Shown here one piece after another: positions 1-5,868 of a stretch of DNA of 15,687 nucleotides. Source of the DNA: Opitutaceae bacterium (lineage in GTDB: Bacteria > Verrucomicrobiota > Verrucomicrobiia > Opitutales > Opitutaceae); assembly GCA_023269455.1 (NCBI GenBank), contig JAHFTG010000021.1, forward strand, positions 1-15,687, read 5' to 3'. A program made the position numbers and the translations under genes. Numbering within the stretch: position 1 is the stretch's first letter; the number at the start of each line of letters is the position of its first letter. The notes beneath the pieces were generated by a model. The model did not search any database. It was given only the letters and a program-made list of their open reading frames with translations, and was not told the DNA's origin.

Positions 1-60
1 ATCATCGAGAAACTCGCCGAGATGATCGCCAAGTCCACCGATCTCACCAACCAATCCTAA
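1..60 (+). CDS. C-terminal end of a truncated gene, possibly flagellar cap protein FliD
   Basis: Frame 1 is open from the window edge and ends in TAA at 58-60, giving the last 19 residues IIEKLAEMIAKSTDLTNQS. The tail is an amphipathic helix followed by a polar end, as in many filament-associated flagellar proteins. The fliS start lies only 11 bases after the stop, and fliD is the usual gene directly before fliS, so FliD is the best guess from context. The 19 residues contain no diagnostic motif, so the family assignment is inference only. Confidence 0.5.
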   Translation: MIEKLAEMIAKSTDLTNQS

Positions 61-71
61 GCACGACTACC

Positions 72-497
72 ATGGCCAACGCCTACGATTTCGCTCGCGT
101 TTACCGCACCCAATCCGTGCTCACGACCAGCCCGGGACATCTCGTGCTCATGCTCTATGACGGAGCCCTCCGCTTCCTCGACCAGGCCAAGGATGCCCTT
201 CTGGAATCCGAAGGCGGCGCCCGCCGTATCGAGCGCATCAACAACTCCCTCAACAAGGCCCAGAACATCATCGCCGAGCTTCAGTCCAACCTGAACATGG
301 AAGTCGGCGAATATTCTCACAACCTCAACCGCCTCTACGACTACTACCTGAGCCGTCTCTACGAGGCCAACATGAAGAAAATCGTCGAGCCCGTGAACGA
401 GGTGGAACGTCTCCTCCGCGTGCTGCGCGACGGCTGGTCCGAAATGCTTCGCCAAGAAGAAGTGCGCCGCTTCGAGGAAACCCGCGCCTCCGCCTGA
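72..497 (+). CDS. fliS: Flagellar export chaperone FliS
   Basis: This 141-residue protein matches the FliS family in length and pattern. FliS binds the disordered C-terminus of flagellin in the cytoplasm, prevents early polymerisation and delivers flagellin to the export gate. The N-terminus has the typical conserved tyrosines (Y5, Y11), then V-x-T-x-x-P-x-x-L and the hallmark LMLYDGALRFLDQA at about residues 26-39. The rest is a four-helix pattern with conserved Asn and Leu positions (INNSLNKAQNIIAEL, LNRLYDYYLSRL). The ATG at 72 is the only start that keeps the whole N-terminal motif. There is no clear Shine-Dalgarno sequence in the 11-base gap after the upstream gene, so translation is probably coupled to it. 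The next gene starts 14 bases after the stop. Confidence 0.95.
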   Translation: MANAYDFARVYRTQSVLTTSPGHLVLMLYDGALRFLDQAKDALLESEGGARRIERINNSLNKAQNIIAELQSNLNMEVGEYSHNLNRLYDYYLSRLYEANMKKIVEPVNEVERLLRVLRDGWSEMLRQEEVRRFEETRASA

Positions 498-511
498 ACC
501 GCGCTCCCGCC

Positions 512-898
512 ATGCCCTCTCCCGCCGCCACGATCCGACGCCTGCTCGGCGCACTTGAAGAACTCGGCCTGGCCGAGGAAGTGGCCCTCGCCTGCGGCGA
601 CGGCGTGGCGTTTCTCGCGCTGCAACACCGTGCCGAGCCCCTCGTCGCCCGCATCAGCGCCCTCGTTGCCGACCACCGCGACGCGGATGTGTTAGACGAC
701 ACTTTGCGAGCGCGCGGTCAGGCATTGATCCGAGATCAGCACGATCGCGGCACCCGGCTGCACACGCTGCTCGACCACGTTCGTCACGAAATCACCCGCG
801 TCGATCAGGCCCGCCTTCATGCGCGCAACCTGCGCCCCGCCTACGGCCTGCGCCATGCTTCGTCCGGCCTAAGACCGGCGTTCGCCGGCCAAGGCTGA
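512..898 (+). CDS. FliT-like small helical protein (putative flagellar chaperone)
   Basis: This 128-residue protein starts 14 bases after fliS, where many flagellated bacteria carry fliT. It is rich in Ala, Leu, Arg and Asp and reads as three or four amphipathic helices with no signal peptide, membrane segment or catalytic motif. FliT and FlgN chaperones have this size and make-up, and the segment ending RNLRPAYG (about residues 105-112) resembles the C-terminal helix end of such proteins. That is a positional and structural argument, as I see no diagnostic FliT residues. The last 16 or so codons run into a GC-rich inverted-repeat block (867-904), so the natural C-terminus may have been replaced by repeat DNA. 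Confidence 0.6.
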   Translation: MPSPAATIRRLLGALEELGLAEEVALACGDGVAFLALQHRAEPLVARISALVADHRDADVLDDTLRARGQALIRDQHDRGTRLHTLLDHVRHEITRVDQARLHARNLRPAYGLRHASSGLRPAFAGQG

Positions 899-904
899 AA
901 GCCT
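867..904. repeat. Compound inverted repeat at the end of the FliT-like gene
   Basis: Two adjacent hairpins are visible. CCGGCG (875-880) pairs with CGCCGG (883-888) over a 2-base spacer, and GCCT (867-870) can pair with AGGC (892-895) to extend it imperfectly. Directly after it, AGGCT (892-896) pairs with AGCCT (900-904) across GAA. No T-run follows, so this is not a standard intrinsic terminator. It may be a dispersed REP-like element or a rho-independent-like mRNA end between convergent genes. Confidence 0.5.
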
Positions 905-1060
905 GCTCAGTCCAAATCCATCGTCGGCGGCATTGGCCGCTCCTCCGCTTAATAATGGAGCCCATTGGACGGAACCTGCTCCTCGAAAATCGACCCATTG
1001 GGCGATTTCATTAGTGGTAGAAAACCCCGTATCTCCGTCTGCAGTTTTAGTTAAACCGCT

Positions 1061-1474
1061 CTAGCTCGCCGACCGTAAAGCATCCGCCGGCATGTCCGGC
1101 GTCACTTCCGCGATCTCGACCGACTTGGGCCCCGCGATCCAGACTGCGGCCACGCGAGACGCCGCGGCCCGCCAGTCAAAATCGTCACCCTGCGGATAGA
1201 TCGCGGCATGCCCCGCTTCCTGACGATTCGCCCAGGTCGCCGTGGCGCGCACGCAGGTTTCTCCGTCCGCCAGGTCAAAATGCTGAAAAAGAATGGTGCC
1301 GCCCCCCGCATCAATAGTCAGCCGGGCCAGCCCCTTCGGATAATTCACAATCCGATTTACCGAGGGGATCGGAGTCCCGGCGTCCATCGCATCCCGCTTG
1401 AGCGCATCTTCCACCAGACTGAGAAATGAGAGGAGCCGCGTAGCCATGGGAGCAGACATGATGATCATTCCCAT
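1061..1474 (-). CDS. Conserved-looking hypothetical protein
   Basis: This 137-residue minus-strand ORF lies convergent to the FliT-like gene and divergent from the NtrC-type regulator. I do not recognise a family. The protein has an N-terminal helix (TRLLSFLSLVEDALKRDAMD), then alternating strands (VNRIVNYPKGLARLTIDAGGGTILFQHFDL) and a C-terminal helical/strand part with several Trp and Asp residues. It looks like a small globular cytoplasmic alpha/beta protein with no membrane segment. The start at 1474 is favoured because a GGGGGAG sequence lies about 9 bases upstream of it on the minus strand, one of the few good ribosome binding sites in the window. An in-frame ATG at 1447 would remove nine residues. 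Confidence 0.65.
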   Translation of the reverse strand: MGMIIMSAPMATRLLSFLSLVEDALKRDAMDAGTPIPSVNRIVNYPKGLARLTIDAGGGTILFQHFDLADGETCVRATATWANRQEAGHAAIYPQGDDFDWRAAASRVAAVWIAGPKSVEIAEVTPDMPADALRSAS

Positions 1475-1627
1475 CGGTCATTTCTCCCCCGACTTGAGCG
1501 GTTTTATCTTATTTCTTCTTCGACCGTATTTTCGCACGGCAATCTTGGATTTAACCTTTTGTTTACGTTCCAAGAACTGTTGAATGGCCGCGTTCCCTTC
1601 AGCTTTCAAACGTCCGCCCCCGCGATC

Positions 1628-3160
1628 ATGTCCCTCGAAAGAATTCTTGTCCTCGATGACGAACCGATCATTCAGAAAATTCTCGACGAGCTTTTCCGCC
1701 GCAAAAAATACAGCGTAAGCATCGCGACCACCATCGCCCAGGCCGAGGCCCTCCTGGTCCGCGAGACGTTCGACCTGGTCATGCTCGACGTGCGCCTGCC
1801 CGATGGCGACGGCCAGCAGTTTCTCGAACGCGTGATGGCTCTGCCGGAAAAGCCCCTCGTCGTCATGATGACCGGCCACGGCTCCATCGAAAGCGCCGTC
1901 AACTGCATGCGCATGGGTGCCTTCGACTACCTCATCAAGCCCTTCGCCCCCTCGCAGATCGAGATCATCCTGAAAAAAGCCGAGTCGTTCCGCCAAATCA
2001 TGAGCGTCAACCGCTACCTTACGGAACGCGCAGGCGGCGATCAGGACATGCTCGGCGCTTCGCCCACTCTGCTGCGCCTGCGCCAGCTCGTCATGCGCGT
2101 CGCCCCCACCGACGCCACCGTGCTCATCACCGGCGAAAACGGCACCGGCAAGGAAATGGTCGCCCGCTCCCTCTGGCGCCACTCGCAGCGCAAAGGCGAA
2201 CCCTACATAAAGATCAACTGCGCCGCCCTCTCTGAAAACCTCATCGAGAGCGAACTCTTCGGCCACGAAAAAGGCTCCTTCACCGGTGCTACCGACCGCC
2301 GCGAAGGCCGCTTCGAACTAGCCAACCGCGGCACGCTCCTCCTCGACGAAGTCTCCGAGATCCCGCCCAACCTTCAAGCCAAGCTCCTCCGCGTGTTGCA
2401 GGAGCGCGAATTCGAGCGCGTCGGCGGCACCAAGACGATCAAGGTCAACGTCCGCATCCTCGCCACTTCCAATCGCGACCTTCTCCAGTTCGTCGAACGC
2501 GGCTCCTTTCGCTCCGATCTTTATTATCGTCTCAACGTCTTCCCCATCGAGGTCCCCCCCCTGCGCCAGCGCCCCGACGACGTCCTCGTGCTGGCCGACG
2601 CTTTCCTCCAGCGCTTCGCACGCAAACACGGCCTCAAAATCCCCGGCTTCTCCGAAAAGGCCCGCGGCGCCCTGCAAACCTACCCCTGGCCCGGCAACGT
2701 GCGTGAACTCCAGAACACCATCGAACGCGCCGTCATCCTCTCCGAAAAAGGTCGCCCGATCTCGATCGCCGCGCTCGGACTGCCTTCGCTTCCCCACGCC
2801 TCCACGCTCGTCAACAGCCCGATCCCGACTGTATCGACCGAGGCCCCTTGGCCCGTCGTCACCTCATCCTCCAAACACCCTTTTCCGTCCGTCACCCTCG
2901 CGGAACCGGTTTCAGAACCGCCGTCCGAGGATATCTATCCCGAATCCCCGGCGGCGACTTCTCCCGTGGCGGACAACGAGATCATCCCCCTCGATGAGAT
3001 GGAAAAACGCGCCATCCTCGCCGCCCTCAACGTCACCGGCGGCAACCGCACCCAGGCGGCCGAGCGGCTCAACATCTCCATCCGCACCCTGCGCAACAAG
3101 CTCCAGGAATACCGCGCCCAAGGCGAACTGCTCGACAGCGCGTTGGCGGCCGAGGAGTGA
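1628..3160 (+). CDS. Sigma-54-dependent response regulator, NtrC family
   Basis: A 510-residue activator with three domains. REC is about 1-120, with acidic D10/D11/E12, phosphoacceptor D54, T82 and K104. The AAA+ sigma-54 domain is about 140-385, with Walker A GENGTGKE at 169-176, the sigma-54-contacting loop GSFTGA at 216-221, Walker B LLLDE at 237-241, FRSDLYYRLNVFPI at 294-307 and GNVREL at 356-361. A Fis-type helix-turn-helix is at about 455-495 (NRTQAAERLNISIRTLRNKL). A Pro/Ser-rich linker of about 65 residues joins the last two. The start at 1628 is chosen because the REC domain begins immediately after it; the frame is open back to 1559 but adds 23 unstructured residues. Once phosphorylated it should remodel sigma-54 RNA polymerase at enhancer-linked promoters. 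The setting suggests a flagellar regulator such as FlrC/FleR/FlgR, but the target genes cannot be read from the sequence. Confidence 0.95.
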   Translation: MSLERILVLDDEPIIQKILDELFRRKKYSVSIATTIAQAEALLVRETFDLVMLDVRLPDGDGQQFLERVMALPEKPLVVMMTGHGSIESAVNCMRMGAFDYLIKPFAPSQIEIILKKAESFRQIMSVNRYLTERAGGDQDMLGASPTLLRLRQLVMRVAPTDATVLITGENGTGKEMVARSLWRHSQRKGEPYIKINCAALSENLIESELFGHEKGSFTGATDRREGRFELANRGTLLLDEVSEIPPNLQAKLLRVLQEREFERVGGTKTIKVNVRILATSNRDLLQFVERGSFRSDLYYRLNVFPIEVPPLRQRPDDVLVLADAFLQRFARKHGLKIPGFSEKARGALQTYPWPGNVRELQNTIERAVILSEKGRPISIAALGLPSLPHASTLVNSPIPTVSTEAPWPVVTSSSKHPFPSVTLAEPVSEPPSEDIYPESPAATSPVADNEIIPLDEMEKRAILAALNVTGGNRTQAAERLNISIRTLRNKLQEYRAQGELLDSALAAEE

Positions 3161-3185
3161 TCCCGACACCTGTGTGGTCGCCCCT

Positions 3186-3200
3186 GCCCGACCTTCGGGC
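3186..3200. repeat. Small hairpin after the NtrC-type gene
   Basis: GCCCGA (3186-3191) and TCGGGC (3195-3200) form a perfect 6-bp stem with a CCT loop. Flanking TCGC (3178-3181) and GCGA (3204-3207) could extend it past bulges. No T-run follows, so it is at best a weak or factor-assisted transcription end. It begins 25 bases after the regulator's stop codon. Confidence 0.4.
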
Positions 3201-3353
3201 GAAGCGATACGACCAGCCGGTATTTATCGAATGATCCTGTGATGCGCGCGTTCTGACGCGGCATCCTCCCCTCTCCGCACAGGGATGGCGCCAGCATATC
3301 CGGGTCAAAAACGACCGGCCGCATGCTTTCGCATTAATTTTCGGACGATTCCC

Positions 3354-3383
3354 TTAATCCGGCTAAAAAACGGCCGATTAAAC
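3354..3383 (+). promoter_or_regulatory. Candidate sigma-28 (FliA-type) promoter for cheX
   Basis: GCCGATTA at 3373-3380 matches the flagellar sigma-28 -10 consensus GCCGATAA at 7 of 8 positions. The -35 region TTAATCCG at 3354-3361 lies at the usual 11-base spacing but only partly matches TAAAGTTT. Initiation about 7-8 bases after the -10 would leave a leader of about 35 bases before the ATG at 3423. The 11-mer GCCGATTAAAC recurs exactly at 5279-5289 upstream of another motility-linked operon. Confidence 0.35.
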
Positions 3384-3422
3384 AGGCCGACCTCCACCCG
3401 TCTGCCTTCCCCTCTTCATTTT

Positions 3423-3953
3423 ATGCCCACGTGCGAACAAATCAGCGAAGACCTCTTCCGGAAAACCATTACCCGCGCCGTGCAGGATGTGTTCAAGACG
3501 ATGATAGGCCTTCAAGCCGACCTCATCCCCCTCGCGGAAACCACCGCCCCCGAGGATGAATCCCCTAAACCCCCGATGGACATCACCGGCCCCCAAGTCG
3601 TCGGCACCGTCGGCTTCGTCGGGGACATCTCCGGACTCATCTACCTTTATCTCGACGCCGGATTCGCCAATGACCTCGCCGCCCGCATCCTCGGCATGAC
3701 GAACGCGGAACTCGAAGCAACCGGAGACGAAGTCGTCAACGATGCGGTGGGTGAACTCACCAACATGACCGTGGGCACGTTTAAAAACCAGCTCTCCGAC
3801 CACGGCTACGCCTGCAAGCTGACCATCCCTTCCATCCTTCGCGGCAGTAATTTCTCCATCGAGCCGACCGCTTCCGCCACGCGCCGCATCTACCGCTTTC
3901 AGATCAATAACCATGTTCTCGTCGCCGATTTGCTCATGAAACAGGGCGACTGA
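3423..3953 (+). CDS. cheX: CheX-type chemotaxis phosphatase (CheC/CheX family)
   Basis: A 176-residue protein of the CheX fold. CheX proteins remove the phosphate from CheY-like receivers and so reset chemotaxis or related phosphorelays. The key helix is visible at residues 102-121, with DAVGELTNMTVGTFKN containing the catalytic-type pattern E-x-x-N (E111, N114). A second E-x-x-N occurs at E103/N106. The strand region before it (PQVVGTVGFVGDISGLIYLYLD, about 57-78) is the typical CheX beta-strand pair with the conserved G-x-x-G. The ATG at 3423 is preferred over the open frame back to 3285, whose extra 46 residues are basic, low-complexity and overlap the promoter-like segment. No Shine-Dalgarno sequence is seen. 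The double-receiver regulator that begins 36 bases downstream is its most likely substrate. Confidence 0.88.
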   Translation: MPTCEQISEDLFRKTITRAVQDVFKTMIGLQADLIPLAETTAPEDESPKPPMDITGPQVVGTVGFVGDISGLIYLYLDAGFANDLAARILGMTNAELEATGDEVVNDAVGELTNMTVGTFKNQLSDHGYACKLTIPSILRGSNFSIEPTASATRRIYRFQINNHVLVADLLMKQGD

Positions 3954-3958
3954 TTGCC
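3943..3958 (+). promoter_or_regulatory. Weak sigma-54-like -24/-12 element
   Basis: GG at 3944-3945 and GC at 3956-3957 are separated by 10 bases, and the second half reads ATTGCC, matching the -12 TTGC core. The -24 half (AGGGCGA) matches TGGCACG poorly. It straddles the cheX stop codon and would start transcription about 20 bases before the ATG at 3990. A sigma-54 activator is encoded nearby, so the site is worth noting, but a chance match is quite possible. Confidence 0.2.
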
Positions 3959-3989
3959 CATCTCTCTCCCGTTTTAAACCGCCACCACC

Positions 3990-5156
3990 ATGCGCTACAA
4001 AATCCTAACCGTCGATGACTCGAAAACCGTGCGGATCATCGTCAAGAAAGCCTTCAAAACCTTCGATTGCGACATCATCGAGGCATCCAACGGTGTCGAA
4101 GGCCTTGCCATCGCCGCGAAAGAGATGCCCGACGTCATCCTCCTCGACGTCACCATGCCCGTGATGGACGGCGTGGAGATGCTCACCAAACTCAAGTCCG
4201 ACCCCGCCCTCAAAGGCATCCCCGTCATCATGCTCACCGCCGAAGGCGGCCGCGACAACGTCCTGAAAATCGCCAAGATCGGCGTGCGCGACTACATGGT
4301 GAAACCCTTCAAGGAAGATCTGCTCATCGAAAAAATCGGTCGCGTCATCGATCTGAAGCCGATCGGCGACGGCATCCAGAAAGCCAAAAGCATTTTTGAT
4401 CCCGCCACGATCCTCGTCGTCGAAGACAAGCCCATCATCGTGCAGCAGATCCAGGATGGCATCAAACACACCCCCTGGAAAACCACCGGCGTGAACACCA
4501 CCGGCGAGGCCATTGATTTCTGCAGCCGCACCACGCCCGATCTCGTCATCATTTCCCTCTCCTTGCCGGAAGAGGCCGCCTTCATGCTGTTTCGCCTCAT
4601 CCGCAACAATGTGAAGACCAAATACACTCCGATTTTTGGTTTGGTCGTGAAGACCGACACCCTCGTGGTGCAGCAGGCTCAGCAGGTCGGGTTCACTTCC
4701 ATCGTCACCAAGCCGATCGAGGTTCAGGATTTGGAGGCCAAGATCGCCAAGGCGATGAACCTCGACACCTCGCAGCGCTATTTCTCCATCGAGGACAACG
4801 TGCTCCTGATGCGCCTTCCGGAAAACACCACCGCCGTCATGCTCAACGAGATCATGAACTACCTCAAACCCAAGACCTCCGAGGCCGTGGACACCGGGAT
4901 TTTCCGCGCAGTCATCGACATGCACGAACTCAAGCGCTTCGACATGACCCTCATCAAACTGATCTTCGGCACCATGCAGACCTTCCGCGAGCTCGCCATG
5001 CAGTTCGCCCTTGTGGGCAACCCCCAGATCGTGGCCGAGTGCAAGGGATTCGAGGACACCAAACTGTGGCAGTTCTTCGACTCCACGGCGGAAGCCAAGG
5101 CCCACATGAGCAAAAACACCTCGGGCCAGCCCGCCTTGGCCGAGACCACCAACTGA
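3990..5156 (+). CDS. Three-domain regulator: CheY-like REC, degenerate REC, STAS-like output
   Basis: A 388-residue cytoplasmic protein. Residues 1-120 are a complete CheY-like receiver with D9/D10, phosphoacceptor D53 (VILLDVTMPVMDG), T83 and K105. Residues about 139-257 form a second receiver (ILVVEDKP; E145/D146; K241 in TKPI) in which the phosphoacceptor position reads DLVIISLSLP, so the Asp is replaced by Ser (S189) and it should not be phosphorylated there. Residues about 265-372 resemble a STAS domain, with strand-helix pattern VIDMHELKRFDMTLIKLIFG and later FALVGN and FFDSTAEA. At the place of the SpoIIAA phospho-serine this copy has Met (D318-M319-T320). There is no DNA-binding or enzyme domain, so output is probably by protein contact, perhaps an anti-sigma partner or a chemotaxis component. 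The gene follows cheX by 36 bases and is closed by a strong terminator. The REC calls are firm and the STAS call is moderate. Confidence 0.88.
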   Translation: MRYKILTVDDSKTVRIIVKKAFKTFDCDIIEASNGVEGLAIAAKEMPDVILLDVTMPVMDGVEMLTKLKSDPALKGIPVIMLTAEGGRDNVLKIAKIGVRDYMVKPFKEDLLIEKIGRVIDLKPIGDGIQKAKSIFDPATILVVEDKPIIVQQIQDGIKHTPWKTTGVNTTGEAIDFCSRTTPDLVIISLSLPEEAAFMLFRLIRNNVKTKYTPIFGLVVKTDTLVVQQAQQVGFTSIVTKPIEVQDLEAKIAKAMNLDTSQRYFSIEDNVLLMRLPENTTAVMLNEIMNYLKPKTSEAVDTGIFRAVIDMHELKRFDMTLIKLIFGTMQTFRELAMQFALVGNPQIVAECKGFEDTKLWQFFDSTAEAKAHMSKNTSGQPALAETTN

Positions 5157-5174
5157 ACTCATTTCACTTCGGGT

Positions 5175-5189
5175 CGTGCCTTGAGCACG
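5175..5189. repeat. Small hairpin before the terminator
   Basis: CGTGC (5175-5179) and GCACG (5185-5189) form a perfect 5-bp stem with a CTTGA loop, 18 bases after the stop of the three-domain regulator and 13 bases before the main terminator stem. It has no T-run of its own and may simply strengthen the transcript end. Confidence 0.35.
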
Positions 5190-5202
5190 GCCCGCCCTGC
5201 GG

Positions 5203-5236
5203 CCCCGCTCCCCCTCACGGGGGCGCGGGGTTTTTT
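5203..5236 (+). terminator. Rho-independent terminator after the three-domain regulator
   Basis: CCCCGC (5203-5208) pairs with GCGGGG (5225-5230), and CCCCC (5210-5214) pairs with GGGGG (5219-5223). Together they make an 11-bp GC stem with one mismatch and a TCAC loop. Six T residues follow at 5231-5236. It separates the cheX/regulator unit from the four-gene operon that starts at 5338. Confidence 0.92.
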
Positions 5237-5278
5237 ATTTTCAGACGATAAAATTCGCTTCAGCCACAGCCCGGTTGC

Positions 5279-5289
5279 GCCGATTAAAC
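5279..5289 (+). promoter_or_regulatory. Candidate sigma-28-like -10 element for the four-gene operon
   Basis: GCCGATTAAAC is identical to the 11-mer upstream of cheX and matches the flagellar -10 consensus GCCGATAA at 7 of 8 positions. It lies between the terminator and the first gene, with about 40-50 bases of leader left to the ATG at 5338. The expected -35 (TAAA about 15 bases upstream) is not seen; the nearest TAAA is too far away, at 5249. Confidence is therefore limited and rests mainly on the repetition. Confidence 0.3.
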
Positions 5290-5337
5290 CTGCGGGTCGA
5301 TCGCCGTCTCCTCTCTCACCGACAGGAAACGACTTTC

Positions 5338-5868
5338 ATGAACATTTCTCTCCACTTGCCGTTCGCCGCATGGGGTCTCCTCACGCGCCGGATTTCCTTA
5401 GTCCTCTTGCCAGCACTCCTATCAGAAACCAGCGCCAGCATCCTCTCCCCTGTCTTCAACCGTCACGAGCGAAGCCAGCCCTATTTGTGCGTGTGCCTCC
5501 CGCCGCCGTTGCGTTTCAGTCCGCCTCCGGTCCCCCCGGAAATGGCCGACCCCACCTTGGTGATGGGTCCGCCCAATCCCGGCGGCCCGCTCGAAGCGAT
5601 CAGTGCCGCCAACCAAGAATCCAGCCTGCACCAGGACCATTCCCCGGTGCCCGCGCCCATCCCACCTTCACAACCGGCCGCGCCCGAACCTGCCGCCGTC
5701 ACGCCAACCACGCCCGCATCCCAGCCGCCGGCCGCACCTCCGCTCACGATCATTCCCGATGACACTCCCCGCGTGATTCATTCGGAAGACTTGCTGCCAT
5801 ACTTCCGTCTGCCGGCCGCTCCCGCCACTACCCTCCCCTCCAGTTCGGCCACCTACCAACAGCAATGA
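5338..5868 (+). CDS. Proline-rich exported protein of unknown function
   Basis: A 176-residue protein that I do not recognise. Residues about 11-30 are hydrophobic and follow a basic pair (WGLLTRRISLVLLPALL), so it looks like a signal peptide or single anchor ending near SETSAS. From about residue 55 the chain is mainly Pro, Ala, Ser and Thr (PVPAPIPPSQPAAPEPAA and similar), a disordered periplasmic or wall-spanning stretch. It ends with a short ordered tail carrying DDTPRVIHSEDLLPYFRLP. The ATG at 5338 is chosen because AGGAAA lies about 11 bases upstream, one of only three clear ribosome binding sites in the window. The stop overlaps the next start (ATGA), so the two genes are translationally coupled, and a joint role with the TPR protein is likely. 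Function is unknown; a spacer or adaptor is only a guess. Confidence 0.68.
   Translation: MNISLHLPFAAWGLLTRRISLVLLPALLSETSASILSPVFNRHERSQPYLCVCLPPPLRFSPPPVPPEMADPTLVMGPPNPGGPLEAISAANQESSLHQDHSPVPAPIPPSQPAAPEPAAVTPTTPASQPPAAPPLTIIPDDTPRVIHSEDLLPYFRLPAAPATTLPSSSATYQQQ

Noticed and set aside
3285..3422. 46-residue N-terminal extension of CheX
   Set aside because: It is basic and low-complexity, covers a promoter-like segment and lies outside the CheX fold.
4005..5162. 385-codon open frame on the minus strand opposite the three-domain regulator
   Set aside because: It is rich in Gly, Asp, His and Val in the way expected from the antisense of a GC-rich gene, and the plus-strand frame has clear receiver motifs.
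5181..5762. 193-codon plus-strand frame overlapping the Pro-rich gene
   Set aside because: It runs through the terminator and lacks a ribosome binding site, whereas the 5338 frame has AGGAAA upstream and an ATGA overlap with the TPR gene.
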